Assembly (NCBI GenBank): GCA_030077755.1
Contig: JAQJZZ010000008.1
Location: 124,001 to 188,000 of the forward strand
Reading direction: 5' to 3'
Source: Filosporella fistucella
Taxonomy: Eukaryota; Ascomycota; Leotiomycetes; Helotiales
DNA length: 64,000 nucleotides
Shown here: in pieces, positions 35,044 through 46,772 of the stretch
Layout: every line of letters begins with the position of its first letter
How positions within the stretch are numbered: the stretch's first letter is position 1
Notes under the pieces: generated by a model
What the model was told of the DNA's origin: nothing
Seen by the model: the letters and a program-made list of their open reading frames with translations, nothing else
Databases searched by the model: none
Position numbers and translations under genes: made by a program

Positions 35044-36261
35044 TCACATATGCGACACACCATAAGCCATCACAAACCCGTCTCTCATGCCACCCTCCCC
35101 CCTAACCCTCGCCCCCGACTCAAACCCCACCTCAAAAAGGCTTTCCATAGCATCCTCCTCCTCACCCAGCACCCAATTCTCATACTCCCTCAATAGTCCC
35201 AATTCTCTACAGCAATGGTTACAAACCACCTCTTTACAGCCCGGACACGCAGCCGCTGCACATTCAGCTAGTAACTGGAATGTACTTTCTGCACAGCGGG
35301 AACATGTGTATTCGCCGACCATCCGCTCCCAGGAGCCGTCTGCGTGCCAGGGGTTTTCGAGCAGCATTTCGGGGGAGAGGGAGAAGAGAGTGGGTGTTTT
35401 GATACGCGAGAGTGATTTCCAGGTGTTTATTGCTTGGCCGCGACGATCGATCATGGTAAAGAGTGGTGGGTTTAATTCGCGGGGACCGAGGATATCCAGT
35501 GCTTCCCTGACCCTATCTTTCCTTGCCTTTTCCTCTGCAATCTCGTATTCCTGCCGCTTTTGTTGTAGATCTTTCGTCAATTCAGAGAGTTTGGATTGCG
35601 CTTCTGTGATGGCGAGGAGGAGATCTTTGATATATTGTTGTTGCGCTTCCATCAATTTGCCTAACAAGACACATTCGCTGCCTTCTGCTATAATACGGCC
35701 TGCTGCTCTGGATCGCTCGATTGCTTGTCTGAATTTCGCAGTCGGGTCTTCGAGATCTTGGTTTTGGAGATCGTGTTCATGGTTGCGGACGAGTTGTTCG
35801 CAGGCGCGTATCATGCGTACTTGGCTATCGCGGTATGAGATCCATGTATCTAGTCGTTGAAGATAATCATTCCGAACAATGATTTTCCACGCTTTGGCTC
35901 TTCTTATCCTCTCCTGGTCGACTTTGCTCTTCTTGTTCGAAGCTGTATTCCAACTCATGCCTTCGCCCCACCTCCATTCCGGTCTTGATTGCTGTTCCTC
36001 CCTCCTTCTGTCCCCTTCTCTTTCCCTCCATCCAATATCATATTCCGTTCTCCTCCTGCTATCTCCAAGCACCTCCCATGCTCTCACCAATCTCTGAAAC
36101 CTCCTCGTCGCCTCCCCTTTATCGCCTTGACACTTATCAGGATGACATCTCAACGCAAGCCTCTTATAGCTCTCCCTGATAACCTCCTTGGAAGCCTGAA
36201 TTGGTACTTCCAAAATAGCATAATAGTCCTCAATCAGCGTCGCAGAGGTTGAGCTTGCCAT
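35044..36261 (-). CDS. J-domain (DnaJ-like) protein with coiled coil and C-terminal Cys cluster, 405 aa
   Basis: A J domain occupies residues 12-75 (DYYAILEVP at the start, HPD at 40-42, ending WEVLGDSRRRTEYD). It would stimulate the ATPase of an Hsp70 partner. Residues 80-270 are charged and largely helical (coiled coil around EAQSKLSELTKDLQQ). Residues 320-351 form a Cys cluster starting CSRC and ending CPGCKEVVCNHCC, which could bind zinc. It lacks the Gly/Phe region and the CxxCxGxG zinc repeats of type I J proteins, so it is a type III member. It has a single exon. Genes of this plan are common in Pezizomycotina, but I know of no assigned role. Confidence 0.85.
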   Translation of the reverse strand: MASSTSATLIEDYYAILEVPIQASKEVIRESYKRLALRCHPDKCQGDKGEATRRFQRLVRAWEVLGDSRRRTEYDIGWREREGDRRREEQQSRPEWRWGEGMSWNTASNKKSKVDQERIRRAKAWKIIVRNDYLQRLDTWISYRDSQVRMIRACEQLVRNHEHDLQNQDLEDPTAKFRQAIERSRAAGRIIAEGSECVLLGKLMEAQQQYIKDLLLAITEAQSKLSELTKDLQQKRQEYEIAEEKARKDRVREALDILGPRELNPPLFTMIDRRGQAINTWKSLSRIKTPTLFSLSPEMLLENPWHADGSWERMVGEYTCSRCAESTFQLLAECAAAACPGCKEVVCNHCCRELGLLREYENWVLGEEEDAMESLFEVGFESGARVRGEGGMRDGFVMAYGVSHM

Positions 36262-38785
36262 GCCATTTCAACATTTGTAAACATCAATCATCCATCTTAT
36301 CTTCGTCTTCGTTTAAAGAATGGAGGGAAGGATGAATAATAAGCAGTCGACATGGTGGGAATGGGCTGTTTTTGTGTTGGCCCACTGTTGGGTTCGTCTG
36401 CATGTTCAGCTGCAGGTCGGCACGGAAAACTTAGGCTCTTCCCACTGAGTAATCTGGAAGAATTGCGTGCCGCGGCTCAAGACAACGCTCGGGCGTCTTT
36501 AAAAACGGGGCGTAGATCACGTGGAGCTGCTTTGACACGCGGCGGAGTCCCTGTCAGCAATGTGCCAAGCTGGCGGATTGCGATAAGGATTCAAGCGGGG
36601 AATTCCCATTGGTTTCCTCGTACTTGGTGGTGGATGATCGCTTCTTCGTCCCGAGGCTGAAGCTGTTAGTATATAATCAGGTGACTTGCCACTGTTCGGA
36701 AGTGAGTAGATAATTTGGAGATCACCCCTTTTTGAACCGAGGAGATGGAAGCGATAGCGGGGAGGAGAACCGGAAAAGTGTCACTAAGCTGGTAGTTTGG
36801 ACTAGAATACAAGAAAGAAGATGATCAACATGCTTCTGACTGATGATCTGGACCCTGATGCTAACTCAACATGGGAATTTCAGCAGTACCACTTGTGCAT
36901 GATACGAAGTACACGCTGAAGACGGGATAGTTGCAGCGCAGGAATATCAGACTATCTTTTTTTTAGCTTACCTTTAATCGCCAATGATTTTCAGATGGTA
37001 TGGAGCTATTGTGCTATAGTGGTTTAGTGATCTGTTTGCAAAGACCTGTCAATCAACCTCGTGGGGCTTTGACCCGAATGTCTACCTACAAAGCTCGGTT
37101 GCTCGGTTGCTGACATGCTATTGCGGTGTCTGTAATGGTTCAGCTGTCTTTCTAGAAGGATATCGTCGGCATTCTCATACGGCAATACGAGAAAGTTAGT
37201 AAAAGTGACCTTAGTATTAATGCATCGAAGATAAAGACCAAAAGGTAGGACAGGTGGCTTTATCCTATTTCATATCAGTCGAAAAGCTCTGTTGAATTCG
37301 CTGACGACTTCATGGGCTCTTTGCCAAAGCAGAGTACAACATTTAGATCATAATCCTTGCATTTCGTATCAATGATTCGGGAGGATGAAGACGCCACCAT
37401 ATTTCTCTTCAACTAAATGAAAAAATCGCTACTGTTGATAGAGAGGATCACAAATGAATTTGTAGCTCGGAGGCCACATTTTCCCCTCAAACCTGTGTGC
37501 CTCGATGAAGCTATAACCGGCTCCTTTTGTCGGTTCTCTGGATATTCTGCTAGAGCTTTGGAGGAAACAATCTAACAAACTAAGTTTCCATCATTGTTAT
37601 TCACCCACTGCCCTAGTTATCGTTAGCTTTTCCATATTAGATCATCATTGTCCCGAACATCCTAGTATATGAGTAGAGAATGCGAACCAATATCAACGCT
37701 ATTACTGATCCAATTCCCCTCGAAATCCTTGCAATTGGGTCTAAGTGTCGTGCCTGCAGTGACCATATCCTTGCATGCTTCTGCGAATTTAGCTCTACAA
37801 TAAAATCAGTGATGATCTTGTCAACCATTTCATGCGACGTTTGCATTCTTCCTCTTCATGTAGGACTGTTGACGGAAAACAAATCATACCCAGGCCAAAG
37901 GGGTATTCCATTTGTATCTCCGATGCAAAAGTTGAGGTTTATGGTCGAAGACTTGTATAACCCCTTTTTTGTACGGCAATTTGCTGTCAGGTAAGGCACG
38001 TCGAAGTTTTGGATGGTGCATCTGCTAGCAATGTTAGAGACGCCGGTGATATTAGCGGTATCTGAGAAGGATATTTGCAACAAATGAGATGACCTTACGA
38101 GTCTATGAAATTGACGACTCCATCTGTCACTGGTTTTCCTGAGGCAGAGATAATACTTCCGTCGGTGAGAAGCGAGAGAAAGGATTTGAGATGCATCATT
38201 AATATGCTCTGTGCAAGTAAAGCTGCGTGCTGCCTTTTTTCTTAAAGAAAGAAAAAAAAACCCCTTTTGAATAGGTATGGAGAGAATGCAATTGAGATTG
38301 CAATAAAGTTTGTTGAAGAAATTCTCAACATCAGACACATACAGAGAACTATTCCAACCAACTTAGTCCTCTCAGAGGCTACAACTCCCACGGTTTGGCG
38401 TTACACGAGAGTACAAACACAGACTTGATTCTCGTTGTAACGTATGTCAATAACAGAGATCTCCAATAGATATCGTCACAAGTACACTTTGGGTTACATA
38501 ATGCGGGGTTGCTTATCAATCCACCATTAAAAACCAGCCAATTCGTGCTGCTTGAAGAGGAACGAACACTAAAATTTATTGAAAAATGTTTATCTAGTTG
38601 AGGTGGCCATTTGTGAAGATTGTTCATGTACTACCCGAAGCCATTCCAAATCATGTTTTTAAAGAGATTTTGCGCTGCTAGTAGATTAGAATCCTTAGAA
38701 AGTCCCGAGATGAATCAAGAACCCTTTTGTCCCCAGAGCTACTCTAAACATATTGCTGCCTCCTGGACCTGGTGGCATCCGTAAC
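36262..38785. other. 2.5-kb gene-free region
   Basis: AT-rich with short frames on both strands. The longest, 37856-38338 on the minus strand, has no ATG and no known domain. I see no gene, repeat family or RNA here. Confidence 0.45.
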
Positions 38786-40578
38786 TCAATTCATGTGTGT
38801 GGTATCAAACAACCTATTCCCCGTATCGGCACCGCCAACTCCAGTAAATTTATTCTCCGACTCAAACTCACGTATACTCCAATTGCCTTCGGAACCACAT
38901 CATAAAGAGTATCTTTCTGAGTCACTCCAATAACAATCATAATCCGAACCGTTCCATGAATATCCCTAATTCTTTTCCCAAAATCGATTATGGATTTGCC
39001 GCTGATGATCACTGAGTCCACCAGAATGATTGTCCTGGACGAGAGAATATATTTGTCAGTCAAGTCAGTTGGAAGTTTTGCATGAAAGAAGGTTGCGAGG
39101 GGAAACCCATCGTTGACACCGAGTGCTATTGTCTCTCCACCCCGCATGAGCGCCACTATGGTAGTATTTCTCTCATGTTGAAGACGATGTGCTTCCCTGA
39201 GAGCGGGTCCTGCGATGGAAGCGTCTCGAGTTGGAGTCATGAGCAGCTTTGTTGCGTTTTCCTCTGTCGCTTGGACTACACGAAGTTGGTTTTGCTTTGC
39301 TGGACTGTAAACCATAGAATTGATGAACCATAAACTCGTGATGTCGATTTCAGGTACTTTCCAGGGAGTAAATTTGAGTCGTACATCCTGATGCTTTGGT
39401 AACGCTACCTGCCGAGGTCGAAAGCCCCCCTCATCATAAGCTTTCTCCAAAGTCCCCTCCATCGATCGACTCCTCTTTTCCTTAGTAGCAACAACAATGG
39501 TTGCATCATCAGCTTTCTTCAGCATCCCCAGGTCTAATGGGCCATCTCCGAAAGCACAAACATATCTTTGTTACAGGTAACCGACAACTTCAGCTTTGAC
39601 TTCAGGAGTGACAACAATTCCATCTGCAATTCTCCCACCACCAATGATCTTCACATCTTTTCCCAGTCTTTCTCTTGGCAAAACAATCTCACACACCCGC
39701 CGCAAGCCAGATGTCGCCACTACAGCTCCGCAATGTGGTTGGCTTGTTACGGCTTGTACCAAAGAAACGCACTTTGGATGCATTTTTACGGCGGCCGCTA
39801 CCTTTTGCCATACACTCTCAAAATGACCGTCGCAAGGACAGCGGTACTCGTACCAGAGTGTAGCACGGCAGAATGTTATGTAGCTATATCCGAGAGGGCC
39901 AGAATATAAAGCTTCCAGGGGGTTGATTACAGCAAGGGCATCCTCCACAGCCTGAGGAATCGCCAATTCTTTCCCGAAAATCTCCCAAAGATGTTTCATG
40001 TATCCTCTTCCACCAGTATTTTGTCCACGTCTAGCACTACAATCCTCCCGCGTTCTCCCAAAGTCATTCTGTCGATGCAAAATCAAATCATCGCTGTGGA
40101 CATTGAGATAAAGGATATGTGTATACAAATCTCCATCAGCCTCCGTAAATACCACCTCCCCCTTCTCCTTGTCCTCAGACCAAAACATGAAATGACCGGT
40201 GACGATGCCGCCCGTTGTCCCGTTCTCGGAACATTCATTCTGGATATGCCGAATAGCATTGGTCCACCATACAAGTTTTTCTTCAACCAAGAGAGCTTTG
40301 AACCCCGGGAGACCACCGGGTACCAGAGAGGCAATAATTTCTAAGCTTTCGAATGAGGAAAATTGGTCGGGGGGATTTGGTTAGCAAGTGCTTTTGGAAG
40401 AGTGGTTTGCCGGTGCCAGGGAGACCGTAGATGCCTACGATCGTGGGTCTCTTGTTCGAAGCCGTGGAGTAGGCAGAAACGACTGAGTCAGGAAAATGGG
40501 TCTCCAGGTGTTAGCTGGAAAGCTATATTCAGATGTAGCAACGAATTTTTGGTTTTGTTCGAAAGCTTGGTCGGACAT
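38786..40578 (-). pseudogene. Broken P-loop / HAD / uracil phosphoribosyltransferase fusion gene
   Basis: The intact ancestor would combine a P-loop NTPase/kinase-like part, a HAD-family hydrolase and a uracil-phosphoribosyltransferase (UPRT) domain, a fusion found in filamentous fungi. All landmarks remain: P-loop IYGLPGTGKP near 40410, HAD motif I IVVLDVDKIL near 40030, CAFGDGPLDLGML near 39545, the PRPP-loop region ILVDSVIISGKS near 39005 and the C-terminal GGADTGNRLFDTTH near 38810. They lie in different frames. Lesions seen: a frame change after the start; one extra base in a run of six G (plus 40369-40374); motif I out of frame with its flanks; an in-frame TAA at 39571-39573, likely from CAA; and a one-base loss near 38864. 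Walker Lys is followed by Pro instead of Ser/Thr, and motif I has Ile for Thr. Confidence 0.8.
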
Positions 40579-41510
40579 TCTCGTTTTGCTTCCCGCTTGA
40601 CCAAAAAATCGTTGAGGGGTGGGATGAAGTTGAGAGCAGTCAGATGGGAGGAGGGAGAAAGTGTGAGGTGAAGCACTGACCTCACGGTATATATCCACGT
40701 TGTATCCTTTGTAATACCTGCAATCTCTCCAAACACTTAGAGAAATAGCAGCGTAGCTGCCTGGTGATTGAAGTAATGGATACATCAGGTCATAGAAGCT
40801 ATATTGCTTTGTCAGAACGTGCAAGTGACCCTTCCCATAGCTTCAGAAATAACTTTCCTTGAAACTTTACAACTATGTAAACACATCTAGCATGTGTTAT
40901 TGCGCATCTAGTGGACGGAGGGGTTAGGGATGTCAACTATCACCATACTCCAGTTCGGTAAATAAGCGAGCCAAAAAGGGGAGGCACAACTACCTTGCAA
41001 TCATTTCACTTCGTATTTGGAGATATCAGTGTAATCGTTCTATTCAATTTATCTTCGAATCAAAACGACTGTTTTTATCTCTGAACATCTACCAAAGCAA
41101 AAATGAAATCATTCGTCAATATGTTTGATCCTTGACTCCTGAGAGGGAGCTAGGACGAAGATAATTCAAGACTACTAGACTTAAAAATAGGGCTCCAAAT
41201 ATCCACAAAGACAGGGGAAATTATCCAAACATCGTGAATTTCTTTTAATTCACTATATCCAACGTCAACTTGATCTCCAGTAAATCTTTGGCCACTCCAA
41301 GTCGCTTCCGCATCATCACCCTCCTGAATAATTTGGCGCTTCTTGCCTTTGTCCTCCTGAATCTTCTTTTTGTTCCGATATCTGATAATCCAATTCATCC
41401 ACCGAAAAGATGGAGTTACGGTCCGAGTTGTCAAAATCACCAGGTTCTAGTCGCTCGTCTTGTTCTCAGGCATCAGAAGCCGAAGATTCGGAATCAATTT
41501 CCTCTGTTGA
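40579..41510. other. Spacer between UPRT pseudogene and NLR
   Basis: No gene is supported. The region from 41150 is open on the minus strand just past the NLR stop and is probably its 3' untranslated region. Confidence 0.45.
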
Positions 41511-44500
41511 TTAATCCAGTAATTCATGCAACGTCATTCCTGGCGGATTAGTCTTGGCTCCTGCTGAGAACAACAGCGTAGCTATTTCCCGGTTTCCGTT
41601 CTTACAAGCTGCTTGTAAAGCAGTTCCAAATCTTCCTCCTTGTGCATTTACATCTGCACCCTTATCAAGTAAAAGCTGCACGATTTCTATCCTCCCATAC
41701 CAAGCCGCTGCTTGTAAAGCAGTTCCATATTCTACTCCTTGTGCATTTACATCTGCACCCTTGTCAAGTAAGAGCTGCACCATGCTTATATTCCTTCCCC
41801 AAGCCGCTGCTTGTAAAGCAATTCCATATTCTCCTCCTTGTGCATTTACATCTGCACCCTTGTCAAGTAAGAGCTGTACGATGCTCTCATTCCCATACCA
41901 AGCCGCTGTTTGTAAAGCAGTTCCATATTCTCCTCCTTGTGCATTTATATCTGCACCATTGTCAAGTAAGAGCTGTACGATGCTCTCATTCCCATACCAA
42001 GCCGCTGTTTGTAAAGCAGTTCCATATTCTCCTCCTTGTGCATTTATATCTGCACCCTTGTCAAGTAAGAGCTGTACGATGCTCTCATTCCTTCTCCGAG
42101 CCGCTGCTTGTAAAGCAGTTCCATATTCTCCTCCCTGTGCCTTTACATCTGCACCCTTGTCAAGTAAGAGCTGCACCATGGTTTCGTAACCTAGGAAGGC
42201 AGCTGCTTGGAGTGCTGTTCCACATTTCGCGTGGGATGATACCTCGTCAATGACGGTAAGGTCGCACTTGCCATTTTTGGAACCAATAGAGTCGATGACG
42301 AGTTTGACCAATTGGGGTGAACCAGTCCCGCAGGCACAATAAAGTGGGGGGGCAACAGTCTCAGCCTCAATTCTCCAGTTTGGACCATGATCGAAATCGC
42401 TCGGGTCGCTGATTCGTCTCATGTTCAACAGACCCGGGGAACCCCTAGTGAATATATCTAAGATTCTAGTGCCCACTTTCGCATTGAAGACTGCCAGTGG
42501 GGTTTGGTCCGGATGAATTCTATCCAAGTGTTGTGGCCAGTATTTAACTACATACTCCCATAATTGATATTTTCGCAGCATCCCCATTGTAGCTACGACA
42601 ATCTGACTTAGTTGTAAATGATAGGACAAACACGACTCTGTGATGTGGAGATGCGCACTCCTTTCGTCCAGCCGAAAGATGAGGGCGGAGCGGGCTGAAA
42701 GTCGGTTAGACACCAAGTACTCTTTAATCGAGAAGTGTGCCAGTCTGATCTCAACCACGTCTGTATCCCTTCTGGCCCAGTGGTCCCTGTCGGAGCGTAG
42801 CGTATGGGTTGGGACCCTCGTAATAAAACCAGGCAACAAGTCAAGCACAGCTGTTGGATCCAGCAGACGCCCATCATCATCAAAAGGTGGGTCCGCTTCC
42901 GGATCCAGGATGAAGATCTCGGCAATCTCTTCCAGCAAAAGCGGCCGAAGCGAAAATGCGAGCCACTCTAGCACTCTTGCGATTTGTTTCTGGTGTTCTG
43001 GCGTGACACATGTCAACATACGATCGTATGTATTATCAAGTCCCTTGGGAAGATCGTGGAGCGCTCTCCTGATTTCCTTTGGACTTTTGAGTTGTCGTAG
43101 GGCATCAAACTGGCAAGTTACGTATTGAAACCTAGATTTTGTTATCAGCCTAAGCTGCAATTCAATGGCAGCACTGAACTATACTATAAGAGTGAGGAGG
43201 GCTACTCAACATACATCCCATCCGATTTTGCAATCAACTCCCTCCTGGCTTCCTCCTTCAGCTCATCGGGCCATAAGTTATAATCTTTACCAGAAAGGCT
43301 AATATCAATGAACAATCCAATATCGTGATCCACTGCAGGCTTGTACGTTGACAGATCGATATCCCATTTCTCGAACTCGGACTTGATCCAAAAATATGAA
43401 GTTCTGATGTCTTCCTCTCTTCGGCTGGTCCACAGCATATGCAAATTCTTCGGTGTCCTCCCATGAAACCTGTTCAAACTTTCCAACAATTTGGCTCGGC
43501 CGGTGTGGGCTGCCGTGTCTGGGCACTCATCTAGGGCATCAATTATAATGTAAACATCCGAAAATCCACGAAGTATTTCGAGCAGAATAGCCTCAAGCGT
43601 TGCCATATCCGGTCGTTGTCCGCGGGTCTTTAATTCTCGGAGGGCATTGACAGACTTAGGAGTATCTGGCCTGCAGCAACATATCTGCTTGATAATTGAT
43701 TCAAGCATAGTTGTAACGCTCTGCTTATCAGTGTCGCTATAACTAAAATAAAAATATGCTAGGGCGACCAGAGGGTCAGATGATGCGCTTTCGGCTCCAT
43801 GATTTCCATTCTTATGGCTTTGTAGGTACCTGATCACAGATGAACTATTTAAACATCAGCGTTTACGAACGTACTTGTACATAGAGATACTGACTACTCA
43901 CCTGAGGACTGATTTTCCAGATCCAGCTGACAGAACAATCCTATGAGTAACTGCTAGTATTCAAGTCGTAGAGTCCACTGCTCACCTTTTCCATTCAACC
44001 ACATAAGAGAATTGGGTGCTATCTTCCAGCGGTGAAAGTCCTCGTTGTCATTGATCAACCATTCACCTGTCCCTTCTGTGTGCATATTACGAGCTTTATT
44101 GTACTCTAACGAGGGATCGATTGATGTCAACCAATCAAGTAGTGCTGATCGTTCCGAGTCTCGTTGTGCTTTCTCGATTGCCATTTTCAAGTCTGAAATA
44201 TGGAGAAATCCAGACTTTAAAATGTTTGATACTTCAGTATGCCGTTGCTCCAGCTTCTCAAATTCTTCCTCATACCGTGCATCCATCAAACGGGTGTAGG
44301 CAGAGCACATCGCTTCATCCTGCTGCTTGATATCATCGAGAAGGGTTTCCCAATCATGCCATTTCGCCATATCAGCAAGAATTCTAAGACCACCGTTCTT
44401 GGTGAAATAGCGAACGGTCGTTGCTTGAAACTTCAGAACCTGGATGTAGAGTGCTTTCAAACTCGCCCGGTAGCCTCGATGCAGAGGTTCGAAGGCCTTT

Positions 44501-45393
44501 CTGTCGTTCATGTCGGCGTTATCCTCCCATCGTCGGAAGTAAAGGTTCTCCTGCATTGTGCATCGGACGAGAACATCCGCGATGCTGGCAAGTCCAGCTA
44601 AAAGTTTCTCGTGCTGGCTGGATGGATTCAGGAGCAGCTATAAAATATCCTCAGCAGGGTTCCACCTGAGTCTTGCAACTCTTCGAAGCACTCAAACATT
44701 CGGAACACTAGCGGTTGAAGAACATACCGGTATGAAAACCATCACTCCAGCCCACCCAATAGATGCCAGTGGATTGGTCTTCAAGGCATCGCCAACGTAC
44801 TTGTCAGCCCATTTGATGATACCCACTACCGGCTTTGCCGCATCTTTTATGAGAAATTCGTCCCCAAATGCCTTTACCTTCCAAGCACCATCTTTATATT
44901 GTTTCAATCCCTTCTCTACTATTCCGTTCATCAGTTCTTCCTTTCCTACTCCTCCCACTGCTGCAATTGAATTTATTCCGGCAAATTGCCCCATCTTAGC
45001 TTCATACTTGGCGACCAGCTGTTTATTCTCAGAACGTAACTCCTCGTAGGCTTCATCCCAAACCTCTCGAATCGGTCGTGCAACTTCTTCAGCCAGATTT
45101 CCGTGACCAGCTTTGGTTGACTCATTGAGACTCCTCATTCTCGAGGCTGGGTTGGGTTGGGCGGTAGGCGATAAAGCGTTACCGGGGGCAGGAGCCAAGG
45201 CGAGATTCTGAATGTTCTCATTGTGTCGATCCAGCTCGTTGGCATGGGACTGTATTGACGATCCTGCTGGCGTTCCAGGGTGGATGATGCCCTGAGCTTT
45301 CGGCTTGGATGACCAAATTTTCAGCCTTTCCCTCATTCCACGTTTGGGCCTCACGGGCAGCTGTGAATTCCCGTTAGGCTGAGAGCCTACCAT
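41511..45393 (-). CDS. NACHT-ankyrin NLR-like receptor (fungal STAND protein), 1200 aa, five exons
   Basis: Fungal STAND/NLR proteins sense non-self or damage signals through repeats and oligomerise on nucleotide exchange. Exons are 44728-45393, 43986-44637, 43902-43926, 43206-43844 and 41511-43131, with introns of 90, 59, 57 and 74 bp, giving one unbroken frame. Residues 1-400 match the NACHT_N type of helical N-terminal region (for example EVWDEAYEELRSENKQL and IPLLLNPSSQHEKLLAGL). The P-loop GKAGSGKSVL, near residue 440, is assembled only after splicing the 25-bp exon. The Walker B region VYIIIDALDEC lies near 548. A winged-helix-like region follows (AFSLRPLLLEEIAE). Six near-identical 33-residue ankyrin repeats plus a divergent seventh end the protein (about residues 968-1200). 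The ATG at 45393 was chosen; 45336 is an alternative. The gene looks intact. Confidence 0.9.
41570..42230 (-). repeat. Seven 99-bp ankyrin-coding repeats in exact register
   Basis: The landmark GCTTGTAAAGC (plus strand; diverged to GCTTGGAGTGC in the last copy) recurs at 41611, 41710, 41809, 41908, 42007, 42106 and 42205, always 99 bp apart. The units around 41881-41979 and 41980-42078 differ by a single base. The outer units are more diverged. Differences cluster in codons for the turn and helix positions after TALQ[AT]AA (FLGYET, RRRNES, WYGNES, WGRNIS, WYGRIE), while the framework (VQLLLDKGADVNAQGGEYG) is almost constant. Confidence 0.9.
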
Positions 45394-46772
45394 ACTGAAT
45401 TTTGGCGAGGTGGTTTGAGAAGCGTTGCAGATACCAGATGGTATACCAAATTCGACGATAATCAAGTTCTAGTTTCTCTGCGAGTTTATGCCTCTCGTTG
45501 GATTAGATGGGCATTTGCAATATGACCAAAACGAGATGTGGTGCGCACCTCACGAGGCTCTGCAGCTGAGCAGTCTGAACTGAACACCAACACCTGAAAC
45601 CGGCAACGTGGACGAATCATCAACCCGGCATTATATATGCGGGCGTTTCCACCCCCATCATACAAAATCCTAACACTCTCGTCTGTGTTGATGCTTTTTT
45701 TAGTGGGACCAAGACCGAGACACAAAGAGGATTGCCGTCTTGCAAAAGTCAGGTCATGTGCATCAGACTCTAATGCATGAACAGCATGAAATATCTTTAT
45801 TGCCTGCCTGATCTAGACTACTAATATTACTGACAATTTTATCTGATAAAGAAATGGCATACATCCTACCAAAGCTCCATACTATCTACTATTTTGGGTT
45901 GTGACCTCAAAAATATACACACATCAGCAAGTAACTCAAGCTACACAGGCTAGGTGAATCGAAAGTTCGAAACTACCACAAAAACGTATTTTACTACCAC
46001 GCAACTGGACTAAGATGGAGCAGGAGCGATTAGCTCAATTCTGGGGTGAGATTTGACTCTTTTTTCTAGAATATTCTCGTAGTCGGCTGGAAGGCAACAA
46101 TTTCGGCGTGTGATCTCTCAGGTCCTAATGTCATTATGAAGTGACCCAAACCATTCACAGCTGGCGTGCAAGTATTGTACTCTGGAATTTATTGCTAGGG
46201 GGGTAACTATTAACGTTACTTGCATACCAGAGCCCTCACAGTCTTATATACTATATATTGGCCTTCTACTTCTGAAGGCATTGTTTTCTCTCAAATCCAT
46301 CGCTTTGGTATCTGCAGATAGTTTTTGTAAGCAATTGCAACATGATATTTCTTCAAGATTGATTTCAATCAAGCAATAGCGCTATCCAAAAATCTTGCGT
46401 TAACAATGCGGGACCAAAGTCTTTTGAAACGCGAATGAGGTCGCAGAAGGTGGTTGTGGCTATCTGGAATAAGGGTGGAGCTAGGTCTGCTTTACGGGTC
46501 CTAACGATGCAGGTTTCTAGGAACTCATCCAAATTTGGCATTTGTGGGGTCAATAGCACAATTCAAAACTTTTAGTCACTTTGCGTATTCAGATTATATT
46601 ACAGATGAATTCCATGTTCACACAGAAACTTTTGCATTCAAATTCGATATATCAAATAAATACCGCCGGCTTCTTGGAGTACCACGATCACCCCTCTGAA
46701 TCCTATCAACTTTTCTACTTTTTGTATCAAACCCATCGAGATTGCTTTTCCGCTAGTAGCCAGCAGTCCAGT
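45394..46772. other. Divergent promoter between NLR and CVNH-like gene
   Basis: A 1.38-kb shared upstream region. No gene is supported. It is AT-rich, with TATA-like runs near 46246-46258. Confidence 0.45.

Noticed and set aside
37856..38338. 160-codon minus-strand frame
   Set aside because: It begins with GTG, has no internal ATG, and shows no domain or splice partners.
41570..42230. Regular 99-bp repeats that resemble a CRISPR-like array
   Set aside because: The units are contiguous coding ankyrin repeats without spacers, and the genome is eukaryotic.
41554..42253. Two long plus-strand frames of over 200 codons opposite the NLR
   Set aside because: They are antisense shadows of the 99-bp ankyrin repeats; the repeat register keeps every frame open without selection for a second protein.
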